DNA of 37,000 bases from Firmicutes bacterium UBA2530 (lineage in GTDB: Bacteria > Bacillota > Clostridia > Tissierellales > Sedimentibacteraceae): the NCBI GenBank assembly GCA_002340985.1, contig DDNC01000008.1, positions 10,868 to 47,867 of the forward strand, read 5' to 3'. Position numbers and translations under genes: made by a program. Below, in pieces: positions 14,331-22,685 of the stretch. The first letter of the stretch is position 1. Every line of letters starts with the position of its first letter. The notes under the pieces were generated by a model. That model saw only the letters and a list, made by a program, of their open reading frames with translations, was not told the DNA's origin and did not search any database.

Positions 14331-15122
14331 CTATTCTTCAACCGTCAGCAATGACAGTGACAATACATATATAAAAACGCAGGCAACAGGAGGAAGAAGG
14401 TACCATAGAAACACATCATCATAAAATAAATTTTCATAAGCCATGGCTGACTTGATTAATTTACCCCATGTTTTAGAAAACGGATCTCCTATCCCGAAGT
14501 ATGACATTGTTGTTTCGTAAGTGATTGCCTTGTTGCATTGCAATATAAGATTTGTTATTATAACGGGATACATGTCGTGATACAGCTTTTTCAATAAATC
14601 AAGTATATTACCCTTAATAAGTAATGTATATTTTACCTTGTTTTTTTCCATATTGCCCATAAGTTTAGAACGAATCATTTTATATGCTTTTGACCATGAA
14701 AAAAATACAATTGCCATAATTGTATTTGACGTACTTGGTTTTGAGAATATGGCAAAAAACATAATTATAATTATTTCAGGAACAATGAGCATGAGGTTGG
14801 CAATATGCAATATCAGCGAATCAACCTTTCCTTTGTAATAGCATGATATAAATGCCAGAACAACGCCTATGGAGGTGCTTAGCACTCCTGATATCAGCGA
14901 AATAAAAATAGACGTCCTAAAACCATTTATAAGAAGCGAAAACAAATCATGACCCATTTCATCCGTTCCCAAAATATGCTCAAGGGATGGTCTGAGCATT
15001 ATTTCATGGCTGAAATCCTCTGCTTCATAAGGCATTATGAATGTACTAAAGGCAGCTGTAAAAATATAAGCTAATAATATTATTAAAGATATTTTTTTTG
15101 TTGTCGTCATGTTTTTCATCAT
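14331..15122 (-). CDS. peptide/nickel-type ABC importer permease (DppC/NikC-like)
   Basis: Membrane protein of 263 residues. A first membrane segment near the N-terminus is followed by HILGTDEMGHDLFSLLINGFR, the hallmark of the OppC/DppC family, and then by the five-segment permease core. The EAA-like cytoplasmic loop can be recognised around KGNILDLLKKLYHDMYP. The start is one base after the stop of the preceding permease gene, so the two are translationally coupled. It forms the channel with the DppB-like protein. Two adjacent ATGs exist (15122 and 15119). Confidence 0.88.
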   Translation of the reverse strand: MMKNMTTTKKISLIILLAYIFTAAFSTFIMPYEAEDFSHEIMLRPSLEHILGTDEMGHDLFSLLINGFRTSIFISLISGVLSTSIGVVLAFISCYYKGKVDSLILHIANLMLIVPEIIIIMFFAIFSKPSTSNTIMAIVFFSWSKAYKMIRSKLMGNMEKNKVKYTLLIKGNILDLLKKLYHDMYPVIITNLILQCNKAITYETTMSYFGIGDPFSKTWGKLIKSAMAYENLFYDDVFLWYLLPPVACVFIYVLSLSLLTVEE

Positions 15123-15123
15123 C

Positions 15124-16080
15124 TCAATATTTTTCCGTGTTGTTTTTTAAAATTAATTCAAATAATAAATTAACAGCCAAGCCGTATAAACAGACTAAAA
15201 TCAAGATTCCCTGTATAAGAGGATAATCCCTGCCTGAAGCGGCGGTCTTTAATAGCTGTCCAAGTCCTGGGTATGAAAACACGGCTTCCGCAAACAGAGA
15301 ACCGGTAATTGCATATATAAATTGAACATTAAGTTTTCCAAGGATTTCGGGAACAATGTTTCTAAAAATAAACTTATTATGTACCTGCGTCTCATCAATA
15401 TTTAGATAATATGCCATCGTAACATAGTTTTCCTTTTTTATCTTTTGGGTGCTGTTGTATGTTAAAAAGTAAATACCCGGTATTTCGCAAAGAATCAAGG
15501 TTGTTAAAGGCAAAATACTATGCTTAAGAACATCTGTGTAAAATCCTATGGTGAAAAATTCCTTGCCTGGAGTATATGCACCCCAGGCAGGGAACAGCTT
15601 AAATTTATAGGATAAAATACCCTGTATGAGCACTGCAACAAGGAATGCAGGCATTGATTGTATACCTGTCATAATCAGAATTTTAAGCTTTGAATGTTTG
15701 CCTGATAATGAAGCTTTAATTCCCAAGGATATAGCAATAAATGATGAAATTATCAACGATGAAAATGACAGAAGCAACGTCCATGGAAGTCTTCCGGCTA
15801 TGAGCTCTAATACGGATATCCTGTAATAAAAAGAATAACCTAAGTCAAAATTTAATAAATGACCGATAAAAATTGCAAATTGTTTGTGTAGGGGCTCATG
15901 TGGGGCATAATAATCCTTAAATGCATTGAAAGTATCTTCCGGTAGACTTTGATTCAGTATGTATGTATCATATTGTGCATAAGATAAAGGACTCCCAGGG
16001 ATAATCCTTGGGAGTATGAAGCTTAACAGCAATATAAAGAGAATATAAGCAGTGTATTTTGCAATAATCCTGAGTTTCAT
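15124..16080 (-). CDS. peptide/nickel-type ABC importer permease (DppB/NikB-like)
   Basis: Membrane protein of 318 residues. The N-terminus and first segment are followed by ILPRIIPGSP, the DppB-family opening motif. Later come GLGQLLKTAASGRDYPLIQG, also family-typical, and six membrane segments. I chose ATG 16080, which overlaps the binding-protein stop (TAATG) and indicates translational coupling; a GTG at 16092 lies inside the upstream gene. It forms a heterodimeric channel with the DppC-like permease. Confidence 0.88.
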   Translation of the reverse strand: MKLRIIAKYTAYILFILLLSFILPRIIPGSPLSYAQYDTYILNQSLPEDTFNAFKDYYAPHEPLHKQFAIFIGHLLNFDLGYSFYYRISVLELIAGRLPWTLLLSFSSLIISSFIAISLGIKASLSGKHSKLKILIMTGIQSMPAFLVAVLIQGILSYKFKLFPAWGAYTPGKEFFTIGFYTDVLKHSILPLTTLILCEIPGIYFLTYNSTQKIKKENYVTMAYYLNIDETQVHNKFIFRNIVPEILGKLNVQFIYAITGSLFAEAVFSYPGLGQLLKTAASGRDYPLIQGILILVCLYGLAVNLLFELILKNNTEKY

Positions 16081-17729
16081 TACTTGTTCCACTGTCCTCT
16101 TATAAATACCAACTTGTTATGAATTGTAGGAACTGCCAATGAAACACCGTCCTGTGTGTAGAACCAGCCGTCAAACACTTCAGGATTGTAAGCGCTGCAT
16201 GATTTTTTGTAAAACAGGGTTAGTGTCGGCAATTCTTCTGCTATAATTCCCTGTAAATCTTCTACCAATTCATACCTCTTATCCTTATTTAATTCAACTA
16301 ATTGTTCGTTGAATATTTTGTTGAACTCAGCATTGTACCAGTTTTGTCCTCCTTGTGTGGTTACCTGTGGAGTGGAAGCATCGGTCTTCTCGGATACAAA
16401 TCCCTTTAATAATACAGGATCTCCGCCAAAAGAACCGTGACCGTTAAAGGCTAAAGTGAATTTTCCTTCTTTTATTAACGACGCCACTGAATTTTGGTCC
16501 ATTGCCTTTACATCAAGCTTAATTCCTATATCACCAAGATATTTAGTAACCAATTCAGCAAGTGGGACCTGATCTTCAGGTACTATAAATTCATAAATCA
16601 ATTCTTTTCCGTTGTATTCCACAACACTATCACCGTTTGTATCCGCTATTCCGACAGATGCCAGAAGCGCCTTTGCAGCCTCAGTATCGAATGTATACTC
16701 CTTTACAGGTGAATACCATTCGGATGTGGGATGTATATGTCCTGGGTTACCGGGCTCAGCTGCGCTCTTCAATGCTTTTTTTACGAGTTCATCTCTGTTG
16801 ATGGCAGTATACATTGCTTGTCTTACTTCTTTGATGTTCAATTCTTCTACACCAAAATTAAAGTACATTCTGCCAACCCAAAGCCCAGGGCCCTCAATAA
16901 CCGCGTACTTAGTGTTTTCTTCTTTCAGCTTCATAGCCTCGCCGTATTTAATGTTTGATGCCATGTCGATTTCATCCGCAACCAGAGCTTCCTTTGTATT
17001 TTCAATAGGAGACATTATTAGCTTGTCTATCTGAATGTTACCTAAGAAATAATCTTTATTTGCATTATATATGTAGACGCCCGTTTCTTTGTTATAGCTT
17101 TCCAGTACGAGAGGACCTGAACCTATAACAGCTTCAGCTGTATTGAATTTTTCTGGTTCAGTTACATTTTCCCATATGTGCTTCGGCATTATCGGAACAT
17201 TTCCTGCCACATCAGTTAAAAATGGAACAAATATATCCTTCAATACAATTTCAACGGTGTATTCATCCAAAGCAGAAATTTTTTCAACAGGGGCAACGCT
17301 CACCCATTGATATGGATGTTCTTTGATGTATTCAAAAGAAAATTTTACATCTTCGGCGGTTACAGGCTGTCCGTCTGTAAATCTGGCATCCTTATTCAAA
17401 TAGAAAGTATAGGTTTTATTATCGTCAGATACCTTCCATTCATTAGCCAGAAGCGGAACAGTTCCACTATCGTCCTTCCACACAAGTGTATCAAATGTAA
17501 AGCTTACCAATAAATAACCTCTTCCTTTAGGAGATGAAGTGTAAATTGAGGGATAGCCTAAATTATCTCCGTCCATTCTCAACACTCTTTCTTCTCTTTC
17601 AGGCTGAGGCTCTTGGCTGTTTTGCGGTGTTTCAGTAGGAGCTTCCGCAGGTGAAGCACTGGGAGCGGCACACGCAGCCAGACTTAATGTTAAAATAATA
17701 ACAAAAAATAGTGATGTGATTTTTTTCAT
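16080..17729 (-). CDS. solute-binding lipoprotein, family 5 (DppA/OppA/NikA type)
   Basis: Binding protein of 549 residues. The N-terminus MKKITSLFFVIILTLSLAAC is a lipoprotein signal with lipobox LAAC, so Cys20 should be lipid-modified; a Pro/Glu/Ala-rich linker follows. The family-5 signature block LNKDARFTDGQPVTAEDVKFSFEY appears near residue 120, with AINRDELVKKAL and the late LPTLTLFYK further on. A strong GGAGG ribosome-binding site lies before the ATG. It is the first gene of the operon, so it sets the specificity of the importer. Family 5 binds peptides, nickel chelates, opines and oligosaccharides; the ligand cannot be read here. Confidence 0.88.
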   Translation of the reverse strand: MKKITSLFFVIILTLSLAACAAPSASPAEAPTETPQNSQEPQPEREERVLRMDGDNLGYPSIYTSSPKGRGYLLVSFTFDTLVWKDDSGTVPLLANEWKVSDDNKTYTFYLNKDARFTDGQPVTAEDVKFSFEYIKEHPYQWVSVAPVEKISALDEYTVEIVLKDIFVPFLTDVAGNVPIMPKHIWENVTEPEKFNTAEAVIGSGPLVLESYNKETGVYIYNANKDYFLGNIQIDKLIMSPIENTKEALVADEIDMASNIKYGEAMKLKEENTKYAVIEGPGLWVGRMYFNFGVEELNIKEVRQAMYTAINRDELVKKALKSAAEPGNPGHIHPTSEWYSPVKEYTFDTEAAKALLASVGIADTNGDSVVEYNGKELIYEFIVPEDQVPLAELVTKYLGDIGIKLDVKAMDQNSVASLIKEGKFTLAFNGHGSFGGDPVLLKGFVSEKTDASTPQVTTQGGQNWYNAEFNKIFNEQLVELNKDKRYELVEDLQGIIAEELPTLTLFYKKSCSAYNPEVFDGWFYTQDGVSLAVPTIHNKLVFIRGQWNK

Positions 17730-17774
17730 AATTCCTCCGTGTTTTCATTAGTTGTTAAGAACATACCTTTTTAC

Positions 17775-17803
17775 ATTATAGTAGGTTAAAATATAAAAAT
17801 GAA
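17775..17803 (-). promoter_or_regulatory. possible promoter of the ABC importer/AOR operon
   Basis: Minus strand TATAAT (17780-17775) with a weak TTCATT 17 bases upstream (17803-17798). It lies about 45 bases before the binding-protein ATG. The -35 is poor, so an activator may be needed. Confidence 0.45.
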
Positions 17804-17981
17804 ATGAAACATTTTTTTTAATAAGCCTGAATTATAAAAAAAATTCATAATTCATTATTAACTAATGAGGAGAATTTTGGAGTTTTATTTTTTATGTACA
17901 TGGATTGTCAATTTTTTATGCGGCAACCAAAAATAAACATTTCATTTTGCCCGTAAATAAAGTAAAATAAGATAATAATAG
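17804..17981. other. AT-rich intergenic stretch
   Basis: Between the divergent importer operon and ftsE. It contains A/T runs and short repeats of ATTCAT and TTAT. I see no gene, no strong hairpin with a T-run and no recognisable regulator site beyond the flanking promoters. Confidence 0.5.
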
Positions 17982-18011
17982 TTGTAATTATGTCAAAATG
18001 TGTTATATAAT
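17982..18011 (+). promoter_or_regulatory. promoter of the ftsEX-hydrolase operon
   Basis: TTGTAA (17982-17987), an 18-base spacer and a perfect TATAAT (18006-18011). The implied transcription start near 18018 rules out the GTG at 18017 as ftsE start. Confidence 0.7.
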
Positions 18012-18034
18012 AGTATGTGGTAAGAGGTGGTAAA

Positions 18035-18730
18035 GTGATCGAGTTTAATAATGTGTCTAAAATTTATAAAAAAGAATTTACGGCAGTTAAGAATATTAAC
18101 TTAAAAATAGATGACGGCGAATTTTTATTTATAGTTGGTAAAAGTGGTGCCGGAAAAAGTACGCTGATAAAGCTGCTTTTGAGAGAAATAATTTCCAGTG
18201 AAGGAATAATTACATACAATGGACAGGACATCGCTAAAATAAGGAAAAGAAATGTTGCGCAGTACAGAAGAAAAATTGGGTTTGTTTTTCAGGATTATAG
18301 GCTTCTTCCAAAGATGACCGTATATGAGAATGTAGCGTTTGCAATGGAAATGATATGCTGCAACTCAAAGACAATCCGAAGAGAGGTTCCGCTGGTTCTC
18401 AGCATGGTGGGATTAAGTGACAAGGCTAAATATTATCCGGATGAGTTGTCAGGTGGTGAGCAGCAAAGGGTTGCAATAGCTCGTGCTGTTATTAACAAGC
18501 CTGAAACCATAATTGCGGACGAGCCTACGGGAAATCTTGACCCGGATACATCAAAGGAAATAATGAAAATCCTCACTGAAATTAACAAAAGAGGGACAAC
18601 AGTAATAATGGCAACTCATGACGTAAATATTGTAAACAGCTATCAAAAGAGAGTCGTTGAGCTTAAAAGAGGTGTCATTATCAGAGATATCAAGGCAGGG
18701 GGATATGTTAATGAACCTAAAGAAGCTTAA
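18035..18730 (+). CDS. ftsE: cell-division ATP-binding protein FtsE
   Basis: ATPase of 231 residues of the FtsEX complex, which couples ATP hydrolysis in the cytoplasm to activation of peptidoglycan hydrolases at the septum. Walker A GKSGAGKST, Q-loop FVFQDYRLL, signature LSGGEQQRVAIARA, Walker B IIADEPTGNLD and switch ATHD are all present; FQDYRLL is characteristic of FtsE. I chose GTG 18035, which has AGAGGTGG upstream. The downstream ftsX gene overlaps it by 20 bases, and an M23 hydrolase follows, the expected partner set. Confidence 0.93.
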   Translation: MIEFNNVSKIYKKEFTAVKNINLKIDDGEFLFIVGKSGAGKSTLIKLLLREIISSEGIITYNGQDIAKIRKRNVAQYRRKIGFVFQDYRLLPKMTVYENVAFAMEMICCNSKTIRREVPLVLSMVGLSDKAKYYPDELSGGEQQRVAIARAVINKPETIIADEPTGNLDPDTSKEIMKILTEINKRGTTVIMATHDVNIVNSYQKRVVELKRGVIIRDIKAGGYVNEPKEA

Positions 18731-19616
18731 CTATATTTTCAAACAGGCGTTCAAAAGCGTCTGGAGAAACCGAATGATGGGTCTTGCATCAATTGGATCG
18801 GTGTCAGCGGTATTGATAATTCTGGGTTTTGTATTGGTAATAGTGCTGAATGTAAACAACATCGCAACAGTGACAAAGGAATCCTTTGATGAGATGGCAG
18901 TGTACCTTTACGATGATGTTGACGACAATCAGATTGAGGAGCTGGAGAAATCATTTCGGCAAATCAAGGGTGTAATGGGTATCGCCTTTCACACAAAGGA
19001 ATATGCTCTCGAGAGACTGAGAGAGGACTGGGGTGAGGATGCATATCTGTTGGAAGGGGTAAGAAACAATTTTCTTCCTAATACATTCGTTGTACAGCTT
19101 AGAGATGTAAGCGATTCCGAATACGTGAAAAAACAGATTGAAACATTTGAAGGTGTTGAAAAGGTACAGTACCATAAGGATGCCATAAACAGCTTAATAA
19201 AAATAGCAGATTTCGTCAAGAAAATAGGAACGGGTATAATACTGCTCCTGCTGCTCATAAGCGTATTCATAATATCTAACACAATTAAAATCACCGTGCT
19301 CAACAGACACAAGGAAATAGAGCTCATGCAGTATATTGGAGCCACAAACGGATACGTCAGGGGACCGTTTATAATTGAAGGCATAATGCTGGGATTCATC
19401 GGCTCCGTATTGGCGATATTCATGATTTTCTTCGGGTATAATTATATAATCAATTATATGGCGGGACGTTATGTTGCTTTGCTGTCCGGAATGTCGGGAT
19501 ACATGGTCGGCGTTGAAATGATAATTAATGATTTAATAATTATATTTTTAACTATAGGAATCGGCATTGGAATTTTAGGAAGCTTGATTTCACTGAAAAA
19601 ATTCTTAAGTGTATAG
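18711..19616 (+). CDS. ftsX: cell-division protein FtsX
   Basis: Membrane protein of 301 residues with the FtsX topology: a basic N-terminus, a first segment (about 23-45), a large extracellular domain (about 50-165) that binds the hydrolase, and three C-terminal segments. Recognisable blocks are NTIKITVLNRHKEIELMQYIGATNGYVRGPFIIEG and the preceding SVFIIS. I chose ATG 18711, eight bases after AGGGGG, within the end of ftsE. It forms the FtsEX complex with FtsE and likely activates the PcsB-like hydrolase encoded nine bases downstream. Confidence 0.92.
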   Translation: MNLKKLNYIFKQAFKSVWRNRMMGLASIGSVSAVLIILGFVLVIVLNVNNIATVTKESFDEMAVYLYDDVDDNQIEELEKSFRQIKGVMGIAFHTKEYALERLREDWGEDAYLLEGVRNNFLPNTFVVQLRDVSDSEYVKKQIETFEGVEKVQYHKDAINSLIKIADFVKKIGTGIILLLLLISVFIISNTIKITVLNRHKEIELMQYIGATNGYVRGPFIIEGIMLGFIGSVLAIFMIFFGYNYIINYMAGRYVALLSGMSGYMVGVEMIINDLIIIFLTIGIGIGILGSLISLKKFLSV

Positions 19617-19625
19617 GAGAGGGAT

Positions 19626-20756
19626 ATGTTTAGAAAAAGTGTGGCCTTTATTCTGATTATTATGTCAGTCTTAAGTATTTTTCCCGTTGCTGCGGGCGGG
19701 AGTATTGCTGATTTGCAGAATAAGCAAAAAAAGATTGAGAACCAGATAAAGGAAATACGTGAAAAAGCAGCTGCTCTCAAGGGGGAGCAAAAAAGTATAC
19801 AGCAGGAAATAGATGCGCTTGACGGTGAAATGCGAGCACTGAGTCTGGAGGTTGAAAGCTACGAACTTCAGAAGCAGGAAATAAACATGAAAATCGAAGA
19901 ATCTAAACAGAAGATTCAGGAATTGACTGAAGAAATCGATAAAAATAACGAATTGCTTGAAAAACGACTGAGAGTTATGTACATGAACGGAACCGCCGGA
20001 TATATTGAAATAATACTGAAGGCGGAGGACTTGGTGGACGCGCTCACAAGAATGGATATGATACAGCTGATTGTGGAGAGCGACGTGCAGCTTCTGAAAA
20101 GCATAAACGAGCAGAAAACAGAGGTTGAAGAGATGAAGGCTGAGCAGGAAGTCAAGCGGATGGAGCTCACTGCCGTAATAAATAACCTTAATGCAAAGCA
20201 AAATGAAGTTACAATTGCTTCGCGTTCAAAAGAAGTCTACATGTCCAGCCTGAAGAGCAACCTTGCCGAAATACAGAGGCAGGAAGCGGCTATGGAAGAA
20301 CAGTCCAAGCAGATAGAAAAGGATATTTTAGCTGCGCAGCGTGCTGTTGCATATGCCGGAGGGGAAATGGAGTGGCCTGCTCCAGGAAATTACACAATTA
20401 CATCTAACTTCGGAGGAAGAGCTGATCCTATAACCGGAGTGTGGTCAAGCCATGGCGGTACTGATATCAGAGCACCATATGGAGCATCGATTATTGCGGC
20501 AAACAGCGGGGTTGTAATATTTGCCGGGTGGCACTATTCATACGGTAATTACGTAATAGTGGACCACGGCGGCGGAATAGCGACACTGTATGCTCACTGC
20601 TCGAAGCTCTTGGTCAGTGCCGGAGCGGAGGTTACGAGAGGGGACAAGATTGCTCTCGTAGGGTCAACAGGATATTCCACAGGCAACCACCTGCATTTTG
20701 AAGTGAGAATCAATGGTGTAAGAACGGATGCTATGAAATATTACAAAAAGCAGTAG
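19626..20756 (+). CDS. PcsB/EnvC-like M23 peptidase with coiled-coil domain
   Basis: Secreted protein of 376 residues: a signal peptide (about 1-24), a long Glu/Lys/Gln-rich coiled coil (about 26-230) and a C-terminal LytM/M23 domain (about 249-376). All Zn and catalytic residues are present: HGGTD (His276, Asp280), YAH (His324) and HLH (355-357), so it should be an active endopeptidase rather than an inactive EnvC activator. The coiled coil is the FtsX-docking module in EnvC, PcsB and RipC-type proteins. It is co-transcribed with ftsEX and ends at a strong terminator. Inferred job: septal peptidoglycan cleavage under FtsEX control. Confidence 0.92.
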   Translation: MFRKSVAFILIIMSVLSIFPVAAGGSIADLQNKQKKIENQIKEIREKAAALKGEQKSIQQEIDALDGEMRALSLEVESYELQKQEINMKIEESKQKIQELTEEIDKNNELLEKRLRVMYMNGTAGYIEIILKAEDLVDALTRMDMIQLIVESDVQLLKSINEQKTEVEEMKAEQEVKRMELTAVINNLNAKQNEVTIASRSKEVYMSSLKSNLAEIQRQEAAMEEQSKQIEKDILAAQRAVAYAGGEMEWPAPGNYTITSNFGGRADPITGVWSSHGGTDIRAPYGASIIAANSGVVIFAGWHYSYGNYVIVDHGGGIATLYAHCSKLLVSAGAEVTRGDKIALVGSTGYSTGNHLHFEVRINGVRTDAMKYYKKQ

Positions 20757-20782
20757 AAGTATAGAAAAGAATAGTAAAAATT

Positions 20783-20816
20783 AAAACAATCAGGAAATAA
20801 ATTTCCTGATTGTTTT
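20783..20816. terminator. bidirectional terminator
   Basis: Arms AAAACAATCAGGAAAT / ATTTCCTGATTGTTTT, perfect, with A-rich and T-rich ends serving both the hydrolase gene and the convergent ftsH-like gene. Confidence 0.9.
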
Positions 20817-20817
20817 G

Positions 20818-22389
20818 CTATATAAGAACCTTTCTCTTTTTTTCGTCCATCAAATCATCTAATTCATCAGAGTTCATGGTTTCGTTTTTAATTAAGTATT
20901 CTGCGATTTTTTTGACAGTAGCCTCATTTTCTCTTATGAGAGAAAGAGCACAGTCATATGCGTTTTTTGTAATCTCTGCGGCTTCATCCTTTATGCTGTC
21001 TAAATAATATTTGAAAAGCCTCTCGTCAATGCATGTGTTCTGAGTGTTTTTCCCCATCCCGTAGCTGCATATAAGTTCATATATTATATTCGTTGACTCC
21101 TTTATGTCGTTGGAGGCACCGGTTGAAATTTCACCGATAAATATCTCCTCCGAGGCTCTGCCTGCCAGCAACACGGTTATTTTGTCACACAGCTCTCTCT
21201 TTGTGTAGAGGTATTTATCCTCAACAGGAAACTTAAGCACATATCCCAGGGCTTTGTCTCGTGGTATTATTGAAATTTTTTGAACTTTGTCAATATTGAG
21301 TATTTTTGCCGCCACCGCATGACCGGCTTCGTGAAAAGCAACTGTGCGCTTTTCTTTTTCGGAGACGGTGGAGTTTTTAACCTCAAGGCCGGCTGCTATC
21401 TTCTCTATGGCGAATTCAAAGTTTTCTGCATTGATTTTCTTGCTTTTATCCTTGATTGCCTTCAGGGCGGCCTCGTTTGCGATGTTCGCCAGCTGTGCTC
21501 CCGAAAATCCATGTGTTTTTACGGCTATATCCTTGAGCTGTACCTTTTTGTCCAAGGGCTTATTTTTGGTATGGACCTCTAAAATTCTAAGCCGGGAATG
21601 ATAGTTGGGGTTACCAACATAAATTTTACGGTCAAAACGCCCCGGTCTAAGAAGCGCATCGTCCAGGAGGTCGATTCTGTTGGTGGCGGCTATTACAATT
21701 ACGTTATTTACGTTGTTGAAGCCGTCAAGCTCAATCAGCAGCTGGTTAAGTGTCTGATCTTTTTCGTTGTTGCTCTCAGTGTTCCTCTTTGCTCCAAGGG
21801 CGTCTATTTCGTCTATGAAAATTATGCTTGGGGATTCCTTCCTTGCTCTTTCAAAAATCATTCTTACTCTCTTTGCGCCCACACCCACGTATTTTTCAAC
21901 GAATTCAGAACCGCTTGAATATATGAAGGTCGCTTTTGCCTCGCCTGCCACAGCCTTTGCAATTAATGTCTTGCCTGTTCCCGGCGGTCCATACAGCAAT
22001 ATTCCTCGGGGAACCTTAGCGTCCATTGATTTGTATTTTTCCTCATTATTCAAAAAATCTATGACGTCCATCAGGTCTTCTTTAATTTCCTCCAGACCCG
22101 CTACGTCATCAAAGCCTATCTGCGTCTTAGGCTCTTCTGTTTTCTTCTTTTCAAAATATGCTGTTGCTCCGACACTTTCTTCATTTGATTCTTCCATAAA
22201 CATGCTTGTGCTGTTGCTTTCATTCTTTTTTCCCACCGCGGCAAGCAGCTTTACTGCAATTACCGCATAAAAAAGTATGGGCACGAAAAACAGTATTGAC
22301 AGCGGATATTTATTTGATATTATTATAATAATAATATTATATACGATAAAGGATGCTGCTAAATAAAAAAATTTGTTTTTGTTTTTCAT
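20818..22389 (-). CDS. FtsH-like AAA+ zinc metalloprotease, short form
   Basis: 523 residues, about 100 fewer than typical FtsH. Two N-terminal membrane segments (about 8-25 and 30-50) are separated by only a few residues, so the usual extracytoplasmic domain is missing. The AAA domain has Walker A GPPGTGKT (134-141), Walker B IIFIDEID (189-196) and the second region of homology ATNRIDLLDDALLRPGRFD. The protease domain has the HEAGH zinc motif (353-357) and LAGRASEEIFIGEISTGASND with the third ligand Asp. A GAGGAGG ribosome-binding site precedes the ATG. It probably degrades membrane or cytosolic proteins; it may be a paralogue of a full-length FtsH located elsewhere. Confidence 0.9.
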   Translation of the reverse strand: MKNKNKFFYLAASFIVYNIIIIIISNKYPLSILFFVPILFYAVIAVKLLAAVGKKNESNSTSMFMEESNEESVGATAYFEKKKTEEPKTQIGFDDVAGLEEIKEDLMDVIDFLNNEEKYKSMDAKVPRGILLYGPPGTGKTLIAKAVAGEAKATFIYSSGSEFVEKYVGVGAKRVRMIFERARKESPSIIFIDEIDALGAKRNTESNNEKDQTLNQLLIELDGFNNVNNVIVIAATNRIDLLDDALLRPGRFDRKIYVGNPNYHSRLRILEVHTKNKPLDKKVQLKDIAVKTHGFSGAQLANIANEAALKAIKDKSKKINAENFEFAIEKIAAGLEVKNSTVSEKEKRTVAFHEAGHAVAAKILNIDKVQKISIIPRDKALGYVLKFPVEDKYLYTKRELCDKITVLLAGRASEEIFIGEISTGASNDIKESTNIIYELICSYGMGKNTQNTCIDERLFKYYLDSIKDEAAEITKNAYDCALSLIRENEATVKKIAEYLIKNETMNSDELDDLMDEKKRKVLI

Positions 22390-22476
22390 TTTACCTCCTC
22401 AGACATTTGATTATAGTTTTGATAGATTTATCTTTACCATAACAGAAAAAGTTATAACCTAATAAAAAAATAATTG

Positions 22477-22505
22477 TTGACATTTATTGTTAGCGTGTAT
22501 ATACT
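22477..22505 (+). promoter_or_regulatory. promoter of the infC-rpmI-rplT operon
   Basis: Perfect -35 TTGACA (22477-22482), 17-base spacer, -10 TATACT (22500-22505). It leaves a leader of about 170 bases before infC. Confidence 0.9.
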
Positions 22506-22511
22506 ATATAT

Positions 22512-22629
22512 GTTCAAGAAGAAGTAACCGCTTCTCACCTTATGGCGTCTCGTACTGTTAGTAAGGTTAATAAATAAATGCAATGATTTTGTATTATTTA
22601 AAGATAGCGGTGATGTGGCTGTCTTTTTT
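22512..22629 (+). ncRNA. L20-type leader RNA (attenuator) of infC-rpmI-rplT
   Basis: Transcribed leader between a consensus promoter and infC. It contains a structured part around GTAACCGCTTCTCACC / TTATGGCG and ends in a terminator hairpin (22600-22629) before the infC ribosome-binding site. Firmicutes regulate this operon by r-protein L20 binding to such a leader and triggering premature termination. The assignment rests on position, terminator and general resemblance, not on a covariance-model match. Confidence 0.6.
22600..22629 (+). terminator. attenuator terminator in the infC leader
   Basis: Arms AAAGATAGC / GCTGTCTTT (one G-U pair) with a nine-base loop and six T. It lies 57 bases before the infC start, in the right place to stop transcription when L20 is in excess. 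Confidence 0.75.
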
Positions 22630-22685
22630 ATTGTAAATTGATAAAAAAGCATATAGTAATCAGTAATAAATTGGAGGTGTAAGTT

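Noticed and set aside
18017..18034. GTG 18017 as ftsE start
   Set aside because: It coincides with the expected transcription start and lacks a ribosome-binding site; GTG 18035 follows AGAGGTGG.
19671..20201. Minus-strand open frame of 176 codons inside the PcsB-like gene
   Set aside because: It is antisense to a repetitive coiled-coil coding region, whose codon bias creates long open antisense frames; no start signal.
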